Shown: positions 27,718 through 35,504 of the stretch, one piece after another
Numbering within the stretch: the stretch's first letter is position 1
Layout of the letters: each line of letters starts with the position of its first letter
Assembly: GCA_018660685.1 (NCBI GenBank)
Contig: JABJJW010000004.1
Coordinates: 116,373-180,372, forward strand
Length of the DNA stretch: 64,000 nt
Direction of reading: 5' to 3'
DNA from: Flavobacteriales bacterium
GTDB lineage: Bacteria > Bacteroidota > Bacteroidia > Flavobacteriales_G > Salibacteraceae
Notes under the pieces: model-generated
What the model was told of the DNA's origin: nothing
Database searches by the model: none
The model's input: only the letters and a program-made list of their open reading frames with translations
Position numbers and translations under genes: made by a program

Positions 27718-28721
27718 GAGTCTTGCTTACCATAGTGACTGTTTTGATATTGTCCACTTCTGGTCTAAGCCAGGATGTTCATTTCAGTCAATTTTTTGCA
27801 ACACCGCTGTTCACCAATCCGGCGTTTACAGGTCATTTCGATGGAACTTATCGCTTTAGCGGGATGATAAGAAGACAGTGGCAGAGCGTCTCCCCTGAGC
27901 CTTTTCAAACGCACGGTGGTGGAATCGATTTACGGGATGCAGCCAAGATCAAAGGCCTTGGTATTGGGCTGAGTCTACTCCAAGACTTTGCGGGCCTATC
28001 ATCCACGACATTTAATCAAGCAAAATTAAGCCTCGCTTCACACATCCGAATAGGCAGTGCGAAACGCGGTGGGATTCATTTAGGAGGAACAGTCGGTTAC
28101 TTCACCTCGTCCAATGACATCTCACGCCTCAGCTGGAATAACCAATTTAACGGAACACAACACGATCCGACACTTCCAAGTGGTGAAATACAAGGAAATC
28201 AGGTCAACAAACTGAATTACTCCGGAGGCATTTATGTCGATCAGGTAGCGAACGAAAGACATCGATTTGGTGTGGGTCTGGCGATTCAAAATATAGCGGA
28301 ACCGGATATTTCAATGTTCAAGGCCTCTGAAAACAAAATGTTTCGATTGTACAGCGCTCACGTCCTTTCCTCATTTCCAATTGGGGCAACATGGGACATT
28401 ATGCCTGCTGGCCGCGCGATGATCCAAGGTCCTTATGACCAATACATTATTGGAACTGCTTTTCGCCACCATCTTGTGGATTCAGAAATCAGTAAGCAAA
28501 GCTTTCAATTCGGTTTTTGGGGGCGGTGGAAGGATGCTGGATACGTTAGTGCCGGTCTGCAAATGGAAGACTTGTACGTCGGTGCTTCCTATGACGTAAA
28601 CCTAAGCTTGCTTCAGCCTGCAACTAATTATCGAGGGGCATGGGAAGTAACCCTGATTTACATCATTCGCACTGTAAGAGAGAAGTCTAAGCGCTTAAGA
28701 GTTTGTCCCGATTACTTATGA
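27714..28721 (+). CDS. PorP/SprF family type IX secretion membrane protein
   Basis: 335 residues. An outer-membrane barrel related to Flavobacterium SprF, needed for secretion of type B cargo. It starts at TTG 27714 with the signal LLTIVTVLILSTSGLSQ; the TTG overlaps the stop of the cargo gene (TTGA), so the rare start is supported by coupling. Family features: DVHFSQFFATPLFTNPAFTG at the mature start, FRFSGMIRRQWQ-like strand YRFSGMIRRQWQSV, and the barrel end GAWEVTLIYIIR. It is immediately downstream of a type B cargo, the expected partner arrangement. Confidence 0.92.
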   Translation: MRVLLTIVTVLILSTSGLSQDVHFSQFFATPLFTNPAFTGHFDGTYRFSGMIRRQWQSVSPEPFQTHGGGIDLRDAAKIKGLGIGLSLLQDFAGLSSTTFNQAKLSLASHIRIGSAKRGGIHLGGTVGYFTSSNDISRLSWNNQFNGTQHDPTLPSGEIQGNQVNKLNYSGGIYVDQVANERHRFGVGLAIQNIAEPDISMFKASENKMFRLYSAHVLSSFPIGATWDIMPAGRAMIQGPYDQYIIGTAFRHHLVDSEISKQSFQFGFWGRWKDAGYVSAGLQMEDLYVGASYDVNLSLLQPATNYRGAWEVTLIYIIRTVREKSKRLRVCPDYL

Positions 28722-30709
28722 TTTGGAGACATTTTCTCATAGTTATTATCGTCCTTGCATTTGGTGTGCAGTCGAACGCCCAAAGCGGACGCCAGTATAT
28801 TGCTAAGGGAAACAAGGAGTTGTTGGATGGCTTTGCTAATAGTGCCATCTTCTATTACAAAAAGGCTCTTTCAGCGGACACATTTCTCCTCGAGGCAAAC
28901 TTTATGATGGGCGAAGCCTACCGTTCCCTGCGCAATTACAAACGCGCCAAGCGTTCTTACGAAGCCACCATCGACATGGATGGAGAAGACAAGTTTCCAG
29001 AAGCGATCTATTACTTGGCTGAGATGCAAATCCACCTTGGCAAGTACTCCAACGCAAAACGCACGATCAATTCATTTCTGAGTGTATACAGAGAGCGGGA
29101 TGATAAGTACCGACGGGCCCGAGACCTTATAGTGACATGCGACTTCGCCCTTGATCATAAGTCTGATACTACCGACTATGAGGTAATGGATCCAGACTCT
29201 GGTTTGAATTCGGTTCATGCAGAAATGAACCCATTCGCATTGAATGAAACCATGATGTACTTCTCGACGATGCGTTATGAAACAGATGAATTCAAGAAGA
29301 GCAACCCTGTCTACATCGAAATTGAGAAGAGCGTCAAAGACACTTCGGGAATATGGCAATCTGTAGAATTGGATATTCCGATCTCAGAAAAAGGAGCGCA
29401 CATCGGCAATGGGGTTTGGAGTTCAGATTCAACAAGATTCTACTACTCGAGGTGTGAATCCAGAACAGATTGCGAAATCTTTCAAGTCAATTACAGCGGT
29501 ACATGGTCCGAGCCAATCAGACTCGATGAGCCGATTAATATCCCGGGTAGCTCCTCGACCCAGCCGGCATTGGCCATCGCTGATGGGCGTGAATACCTGA
29601 TATTCTCTTCAGATCGTGAGTCAGGGAAAGGAGGAATGGATCTGTGGTTCGTTGAGATTAAACAAGGCAAGCCTCTTTCAAGAATTCGAAATCTAGGGAC
29701 CAGAATCAACACCAAGGGCGACGAAATCACGCCTTATTTTGATGACAAGGACACGGCGCTATATTTCAGTTCAAATCGTCACGCAGGTTTTGGTGGCTTT
29801 GATGTTTTCGTCTCCAGAGGTATTCCCGGAAATCTACAACTGATCGAGAATTTGGGTCCGCAGGTGAACGGCAGTGCTGATGACTACTACTTCACATTCA
29901 AAACTACCGACAGTACTGGCTATTTTGCTTCAAATAGAAAAGGTGGTCTGAAACCCGAGTCCAATGAAACTTGCTGCAATGACTTTTACAAAGTACGGAG
30001 AGTTCCTCCAGTGATTGAGCTAGACACGGTTGATTCGTTGGAGATCGACTCTCTTCCCGTGGATACTATTCCAGAAGTCATTGTCGTTACCCGTGAAGAG
30101 TATATCGCACCACCAGAATCCTTGGAGGAACTGCAAGAGTTACTTCCGATCAGTCTCTATTTTCACAATGACCGCCCTGACCCGCGGACAATGTCGAGAT
30201 CGACATTAGCAACCTACGAGGAATCGGTTGATGAGTACCTGACGATCAGGCAAGAGTATGCAGATGCCATATCAAATTCGGCCTTGGCAGGCCGTGATAA
30301 GATGTCCTATGGCACCGAGTTAATGAACTTTTTTGATCGCGACGTGAAAGGAAGCTTGACCCGCGTTGATCAAGCTTTGGATGTGTTGCTCAAACAACTA
30401 GAACTAGGCAATGACATTAGCCTCGCAGTGAAAGGTTTTGCTAGCCCATTGGCTGAAGCTGAGTACAACCTGAATCTCACATATAGGAGAATTGCTTCCA
30501 TGGAAAACTACATCGAAGTGTACAGAAATCGCTCATTCCTCCCCTATCTCCAATCCGGCCAATTGAGCATCGAACCGATTCCATATGGTGAGTCTCAAGC
30601 AGCCGAGCAAGTGAGTGACGCCTTGGATGATAGGACTCGGGCCATTTACAGTCCTCAAGCGGCCAAGGAGAGACGAATTGAAATTATGCGAATTGATGTG
30701 AGCGAGTGA
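28718..30709 (+). CDS. TPR, PD40 and OmpA-like envelope protein of the T9SS cassette
   Basis: 663 residues from ATG 28718, which overlaps the PorP/SprF stop (ATGA). Signal peptide IWRHFLIVIIVLAFGVQSNAQ. TPR-like helices follow (ANFMMGEAYRSLRNYKRAKR), then a PD40 propeller (NPFALNETMMYFSTMRYETD, YLIFSSDRESGKGGMDLWF, ALYFSSNRHAGFGGFDVFVS). The C-terminal ~200 residues are a divergent OmpA-like domain (ISLAVKGFASPLAEAEYNLN, LTYRRIASMENYI), which would bind peptidoglycan. The layout resembles PorE, a T9SS periplasmic component. Here it is tied to one cargo and one PorP/SprF gene. Confidence 0.85.
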   Translation: MIWRHFLIVIIVLAFGVQSNAQSGRQYIAKGNKELLDGFANSAIFYYKKALSADTFLLEANFMMGEAYRSLRNYKRAKRSYEATIDMDGEDKFPEAIYYLAEMQIHLGKYSNAKRTINSFLSVYRERDDKYRRARDLIVTCDFALDHKSDTTDYEVMDPDSGLNSVHAEMNPFALNETMMYFSTMRYETDEFKKSNPVYIEIEKSVKDTSGIWQSVELDIPISEKGAHIGNGVWSSDSTRFYYSRCESRTDCEIFQVNYSGTWSEPIRLDEPINIPGSSSTQPALAIADGREYLIFSSDRESGKGGMDLWFVEIKQGKPLSRIRNLGTRINTKGDEITPYFDDKDTALYFSSNRHAGFGGFDVFVSRGIPGNLQLIENLGPQVNGSADDYYFTFKTTDSTGYFASNRKGGLKPESNETCCNDFYKVRRVPPVIELDTVDSLEIDSLPVDTIPEVIVVTREEYIAPPESLEELQELLPISLYFHNDRPDPRTMSRSTLATYEESVDEYLTIRQEYADAISNSALAGRDKMSYGTELMNFFDRDVKGSLTRVDQALDVLLKQLELGNDISLAVKGFASPLAEAEYNLNLTYRRIASMENYIEVYRNRSFLPYLQSGQLSIEPIPYGESQAAEQVSDALDDRTRAIYSPQAAKERRIEIMRIDVSE

Positions 30710-32031
30710 ATTGGAATAGGATTAATACCGTTGCCATTATTGCCTTGATTCTTTTCCTTTTTGGCGAAATCGTTATTCTATTCTTCACTCCGAGAACCGA
30801 AACTCTTCAACTTTTTGTCGTCTACTTCGCATTATGCGGTGCATACTTCGCCTTGTACCATGAAGTCAAGAGTATTCAGATCGCCGCCTTTTTAGGTGTG
30901 CTCTTTCGAGGAATTTCTTGGCTTGCATTTCCAGAACTCAGTGACGATATCTATCGATTTATCTGGGATGGTTCTGTCACTTTGGAAGGGATTAGCCCTT
31001 ACGCTCTCATCCCCACTGACTTCTTAGCTGATCATGTAGAAGAACCGTTTGAGCAACTATACCCATTGCTTAATTCTACAGGCTATTACTCGGTTTATCC
31101 AACCATTATTCAACTTGTATCCGCTTTTGGGGCGTTGGCAGCCAACGATCCCTATCAGGCCGCGCTGATTATTAAACTTCCGCTTTTCTTAGCAGAAATT
31201 GGTACGATTTGGATGCTACCCAAGGTGCTCCTGAACTTTAAACTGAGTCCCAAATACAGTGTCCTCTACTTCCTCAATCCTCTCATCATTATTGATGCAT
31301 TGGGCAATGCCCATTTTGAGCTATTGGTGGTCTTCTTCTTGGTTGCTGCATTTCGGCTCATTCAAGATCGAAAGCTCTTCGAAAGCGGAATCATGTTTGG
31401 TCTTGCGATTAGTACGAAGCTGATTCCGATCCTTTTGATACCATTCTTTCTAAAGGTTATGAAAACAGTCAGCCTTCGGAAATTTCTACTTGGATCAATG
31501 GGTACCACTTTGATTCTGGGAATTCCACTGCTTTACAAAGGGTACTATCTCAACCTGTTTGAAAGCATCCAGCTCTATTACCAAACCTTCGAATTCAATG
31601 CTAGCTTTTACTTCTTGTTCAGTCGTACGCTGGAATGGATCATTGGGTACAATCCAATCGGGTTCCTCGGACCTGCTTTGGGTGTTCTCACCTTAATCGG
31701 ACTTGCGATAATTCTCATCAGACAAGAGAGGTTAATGCACGGTGCATTGCATAGCTCTATGGTTTTCTTGACGATGTATATGCTACTAGCCACAACGGTT
31801 CATCCATGGTACATCGCGACAATTCTGCTTCTTGGGTTGTTCAACCGAGTGCAGTACCCAGTGATTTGGTCGGTAGTTGTCATTTTGAGCTATGGTGCCT
31901 ACAGCACAATTGAATCCTCACACAATTACTGGCTGGTGTTAATAGAGTATGCAATACTCTTTGTGGTCGTAGCCTATCCAAAACGAACTCGGCGCTTGTT
32001 TAGATCAACCTTGGGTTTGTTAAATCCTTAG
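30706..32031 (+). CDS. Multi-spanning glycosyltransferase (GT87/mannosyltransferase-like)
   Basis: 441 residues with ten or more membrane helices, GTG start overlapping the OmpA-like gene stop (GTGA). The first loop has the acidic motif LSDDIYRFIWDGSVTLEGIS and a late loop has TTVHPWYIATILLLG; both fit GT-C polyprenol-phosphate-dependent hexosyltransferases. Other helices include IDALGNAHFELLVVFFLVAA. It should transfer a sugar on the periplasmic face. Its place as fourth gene of the T9SS cargo cassette suggests cargo or anchor glycosylation, but that is inference. Its 3' end is 5 bases from the converging MoxR gene. Confidence 0.8.
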   Translation: MNWNRINTVAIIALILFLFGEIVILFFTPRTETLQLFVVYFALCGAYFALYHEVKSIQIAAFLGVLFRGISWLAFPELSDDIYRFIWDGSVTLEGISPYALIPTDFLADHVEEPFEQLYPLLNSTGYYSVYPTIIQLVSAFGALAANDPYQAALIIKLPLFLAEIGTIWMLPKVLLNFKLSPKYSVLYFLNPLIIIDALGNAHFELLVVFFLVAAFRLIQDRKLFESGIMFGLAISTKLIPILLIPFFLKVMKTVSLRKFLLGSMGTTLILGIPLLYKGYYLNLFESIQLYYQTFEFNASFYFLFSRTLEWIIGYNPIGFLGPALGVLTLIGLAIILIRQERLMHGALHSSMVFLTMYMLLATTVHPWYIATILLLGLFNRVQYPVIWSVVVILSYGAYSTIESSHNYWLVLIEYAILFVVVAYPKRTRRLFRSTLGLLNP

Positions 32032-32036
32032 AAGGT

Positions 32037-33017
32037 TTATAGTGTGGCCTTTTGCATCAACTCATCGATGATGGTCTCGGTGGATACACCTTCAGCTTCC
32101 GCTTTGTAGTTCCGTACGATACGGTGGCGGAGAACGTTCGTTGCGACAGCCCGCACGTCCTCATTATCAGGACTGTATTTCCCATTCATCAAAGCATGAC
32201 ACTTAGCACCTAGGATAAGGTACTGGCTTGCTCTAGGGCCTGCTCCCCAATTCACAAATTCATTGGTCATTTCCGGTGAACCGTTGACGCCCGGTCTTGT
32301 AGAATTGGCGAGTCGAACTGCGTAGTCAATTACTCCATCCGGCACGGGAACCTTCCGAACTAAGTTTTGGAAGAATAAGATCTCCTCAGCTGTCATCACG
32401 GTCGAAAGCTCAACCCGGTTGTCTCCTGTAGTAGCTTTCACAATGCTCAACTCTTCCTCAAAAGTTGGATAGTCAACCCATATGTTGAACATAAATCGAT
32501 CAAGCTGCGCTTCTGGCAGTGGATAGGTTCCCTCTTGCTCAATTGGATTTTGAGTGGCAAGTACAAAGAATGGGGCGTCCAAAGTATAACGGTGTCCAGC
32601 CGCTGTGACCATACGCTCTTGCATGGCTTCTAACAATGCACTTTGTGTTTTTGGCGGAGTTCTATTGATCTCATCTGCCAACACAATGTTTGCGAAGATT
32701 GGGCCCTTGATGAACTTAAAATTCCGTTGATCATCGAGGATTTCGGAACCTACGATATCCGAAGGCATCAAATCCGGTGTAAACTGAATTCGACTGAAGC
32801 TCAAGCCTAAAACATCCGCTAAGGTATTGACCAAAAGTGTTTTGGCTAATCCAGGAACTCCTACCAACAGGCAATGTCCATTGCTAAAAACGGAGGTCAA
32901 CACCGCATCGATGACGTCGTCTTGTCCAACAATAATCTTGGCTACCTCGGCTTTGAGTTCGCGAACTTTCCTTCCGAAATCGTCTGCAGCTTCTACTTCG
33001 TCTTTGTATTCTTTCAT
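32037..33017 (-). CDS. MoxR family AAA+ ATPase
   Basis: About 326 residues from MKEYKDEVEAADDFGRKVRE; a 10-residue upstream extension is unlikely. AAA+ features: GQDDVIDAVLTSVFSNGHCL, Walker A LVGVPGLAKTLL, Walker B NIVLADEINRTPPKTQSALL and sensor VLATQNPIEQEGTYPLPEAQ. MoxR ATPases act as chaperones that activate metal- or VWA-domain partners. The usual partner genes (DUF58, VWA proteins) do not follow; the gene converges with the glycosyltransferase instead. Partner therefore unknown. Confidence 0.93.
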   Translation of the reverse strand: MKEYKDEVEAADDFGRKVRELKAEVAKIIVGQDDVIDAVLTSVFSNGHCLLVGVPGLAKTLLVNTLADVLGLSFSRIQFTPDLMPSDIVGSEILDDQRNFKFIKGPIFANIVLADEINRTPPKTQSALLEAMQERMVTAAGHRYTLDAPFFVLATQNPIEQEGTYPLPEAQLDRFMFNIWVDYPTFEEELSIVKATTGDNRVELSTVMTAEEILFFQNLVRKVPVPDGVIDYAVRLANSTRPGVNGSPEMTNEFVNWGAGPRASQYLILGAKCHALMNGKYSPDNEDVRAVATNVLRHRIVRNYKAEAEGVSTETIIDELMQKATL

Positions 33018-33153
33018 ATTCCGATTGAAGAGCGGTAAAAATAGCATTCAGCTACACGTGTGAGATTAAAATAGAACTCTAACTCATCGAGAATTTGCCA
33101 ATTGTTGTTAGCGATAATCTTGGTAATAAAACCATACACTTGGAGTTAGTATA

Positions 33154-33170
33154 TAATCTAGCCTAGATTA
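33154..33170. promoter_or_regulatory. Perfect 17-bp palindrome (operator-like) between moxR and a small ORF
   Basis: TAATCTAG-C-CTAGATTA, 8-1-8 with no mismatch, in the 155-base gap between the divergent MoxR and small membrane-protein genes. It runs into TTACTTTG (33168-33175), a near -7 box. This suggests a binding site for a dimeric regulator acting on the plus-strand gene. Confidence 0.45.
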
Positions 33171-33172
33171 CT

Positions 33173-33403
33173 TTGAACTTAAGAAGCATATTTCAGTTTT
33201 CTCTGTGCATGTTCTTCACATTACTGTTGGGCAATATTGGTCTTGGAATTCTTTATCCAACTAGAAAAAAGGTGAAAAGCAACGACAGGTATCCAATTCC
33301 CACGGACTACAACTTAGGAGAAATGGATTGGCAATGGCACCGGCCGATGCCATTAATACCAAACCCTCGCATCAGTTTTAAGTATCTCATTCCCATCAAT
33401 TAA
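33173..33403 (+). CDS. Small membrane protein, hypothetical
   Basis: 76 codons from TTG 33173, or 64 from the in-frame ATG 33209 (MFFTLLLGNIGLGILYP), the more likely start because the TTG overlaps the putative -7 box. One N-terminal membrane helix is followed by a polar tail rich in Pro, Arg and Trp (WQWHRPMPLIPNPRISFKYL). It has an operator-like palindrome upstream and a terminator overlapping its stop, so it looks like a real transcription unit. Function unknown. Confidence 0.45.
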   Translation: MNLRSIFQFSLCMFFTLLLGNIGLGILYPTRKKVKSNDRYPIPTDYNLGEMDWQWHRPMPLIPNPRISFKYLIPIN

Positions 33404-33446
33404 AAAAGCCACCAACCAGAGTTTGTGCTCCAGCTGATGGCTTTTT
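33402..33446. terminator. Bidirectional terminator between the small ORF and htpG
   Basis: AAAAAGCCACCA (33403-33414) pairs with TGATGGCTTTTT (33435-33446) with one mismatch and a 20-base loop. A/T runs on both sides allow use from both strands. It lies 20 bases past the htpG stop. Confidence 0.8.
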
Positions 33447-33466
33447 ACTAACCTACCTATGTTTCT

Positions 33467-35356
33467 TTAGATCATGGACACGCTTCGTTCAATGAATGCT
33501 GTCAGTTTTTCACCGCGAAGAATTCCTTTTGACAACAAGGCCAAGTCTGAAGCCTGTTTTGCCATGTCTGCCTTCTTCCCTTCATCCGATTCTACCAGAA
33601 TCTTTGATATCAAAGGGTGATTGCTGTTGACGACCATGTTGTACGAGTCTGGCATATTGCTCATTCCCATCATTCCACCGCCGATCTCAGCCTGCTCTTT
33701 CATTCTACGCATGAACTCGCTTTCAGTCACCATCATTGGCGCATCAGCTTCATCGAGTGCTTCAAACTGAACGTTGAATCCATCGCTGCTGATCACTTTC
33801 TGGATGATTGGAGTCAGCTCATTTTTTTGATCATCGCTCAGATTACTTTCGATAGCATCCTCTTTAGGTACCAATTTCTCTAATGCATCTGCATCGACGC
33901 GCTTGAATTGGACCTTCTCCATCTTCATTTCGAGATGTTGAATCAAGTGAGCTGTAAGTGGAGTATTCATTTCCAAGACATCATAGCCTTTTGCAGTTGC
34001 CTTTGAAATCAAACTATGCTGTCCTTCAGCATCATTGGTATAAAGAATGACGAGGTTCTCGTCTTTATCCGTTTGACTCTCCTTGATAAATTCCTTGTAT
34101 TCCTCGAACGTCTTGAATTCACCTTTGGTGTTTTTAACCAAGTACGATGGTTGAATTCGTTCGTAGAACTTCTCATCGGTCAACAATCCGTAGTCCATGA
34201 AGACTTGCATGTCAGGCCATTTCACCTCGAAGTCCTCACGATCGTTCTTAAACATCTCAGCCAGCTTGTCCGCCACCTTCTTGGTGATGTGTCCGCTGAT
34301 CTTTTTGACATTGGCGTCGCTCTGTAAATAACTACGACTCACGTTCAGTGGGATGTCCGGAGAATCAATAACTCCATGGAGGAGTGTCAGAAACTCAGGG
34401 ACAACGTTCTCGACTGAATCAGTGATAAAAACTTGATTGCTGTACAGCTGAATTTTATTCTTCTGCAACTCGACCTTATGCTTAGCCAGTTTAGGGAAGT
34501 AAAGAATTCCAGTGAGGTTGAATGGATAGTCAACATTAATGTGAATGTTGAAGAGTGGCTCTTCAAACGTCATTGGGTAGAGTTCGTGATAAAAGCTTGA
34601 GTAATCTTCTCCTTTTAGGTCGCTTGGGGCTTTTTTCCAGGCCGGATTTGGGTTGTTGATGATGTTATCAACTTCTTTCTCTACTTGCTTGACTGCGTCG
34701 TTCTCATCCTTCTCTCCTTTTGGATCATCTTCTTGAATGGTCTTCGTACCAAACTTGATTTCAACTGGAAGGAACTTACAGTACTTGTTAAGGATGCCTT
34801 CTACCCTGCCATCTTCAAGGAATTCTATGGACTCTTCGTCAATGTGAAGAATGATCTCGGTTCCACGCGTTTTCTTCTTGGATTTGGTGATGCTGAATTC
34901 AGGGCTTCCGTCACATGTCCATTTCACGGCTTCCTCGTCCTTCCAGCTTTTGGTAATTACCTCCACTTTCTTGGACACCATAAATGCACTGTAGAACCCA
35001 AGTCCAAAATGACCAATGATTCCTGCATCATCTACTTTGCCTTCATACTGAGACAGGAATTCTGATGCGCCTGAGAATGCAACTTGATTCAAGTACTTCT
35101 CGACTTCCTCTGCAGTCATTCCAATTCCCTTATCCGAAATGTGGAGCGTGCCTTTGTCCTTGTTGATTTTGATTTCGATGGTCGTGTTTCCAACTTCATC
35201 CTTCATCTCTCCTAATCGAGAGAGTGCCTTGACCTTTGATGTTGCGTCAACCGCATTCGATACCAACTCTCTCAGGAATATCTCATGATCTGAGTAGAGA
35301 AACTTCTTGATGATTGGAAAAATGTTCTCCGCCTGTACGTTAATCGTGCCCTTCAT
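33467..35356 (-). CDS. htpG: Molecular chaperone HtpG (Hsp90 family)
   Basis: 629 residues, the full bacterial Hsp90 length. Cytoplasmic ATP-dependent chaperone dimer. The N-terminal ATP domain shows IFLRELVSNAVDATSKVKAL, LHISDKGIGMTAEEVEKYLN and GIIGHFGLGFYSAFMV. The middle domain contains GVIDSPDIPLNVSRSYLQSD, with the conserved arginine. The C-terminal dimerisation part ends FIERSVSMI and lacks the eukaryotic MEEVD tail. It is transcribed alone and ends at a strong terminator. Confidence 0.97.
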   Translation of the reverse strand: MKGTINVQAENIFPIIKKFLYSDHEIFLRELVSNAVDATSKVKALSRLGEMKDEVGNTTIEIKINKDKGTLHISDKGIGMTAEEVEKYLNQVAFSGASEFLSQYEGKVDDAGIIGHFGLGFYSAFMVSKKVEVITKSWKDEEAVKWTCDGSPEFSITKSKKKTRGTEIILHIDEESIEFLEDGRVEGILNKYCKFLPVEIKFGTKTIQEDDPKGEKDENDAVKQVEKEVDNIINNPNPAWKKAPSDLKGEDYSSFYHELYPMTFEEPLFNIHINVDYPFNLTGILYFPKLAKHKVELQKNKIQLYSNQVFITDSVENVVPEFLTLLHGVIDSPDIPLNVSRSYLQSDANVKKISGHITKKVADKLAEMFKNDREDFEVKWPDMQVFMDYGLLTDEKFYERIQPSYLVKNTKGEFKTFEEYKEFIKESQTDKDENLVILYTNDAEGQHSLISKATAKGYDVLEMNTPLTAHLIQHLEMKMEKVQFKRVDADALEKLVPKEDAIESNLSDDQKNELTPIIQKVISSDGFNVQFEALDEADAPMMVTESEFMRRMKEQAEIGGGMMGMSNMPDSYNMVVNSNHPLISKILVESDEGKKADMAKQASDLALLSKGILRGEKLTAFIERSVSMI

Positions 35357-35504
35357 TTCTTCTTTAAAATATTGATTTCCTCTTTGAAATTCTGCTGGCT
35401 CTTTTTCAATTTATATGCCAGTCCGAATTATATGTCAGAATGGCAATTCTCTTGGAAAAAGAAGGCACTTGGCATATCTTGTAATCCTAACCGACCCTCT
35501 ACCT

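Noticed and set aside
34685..35065. Plus-strand open frame of 126 codons opposite htpG
   Set aside because: Antisense to a confident Hsp90 gene; hydrophobic content comes from the complementary strand.
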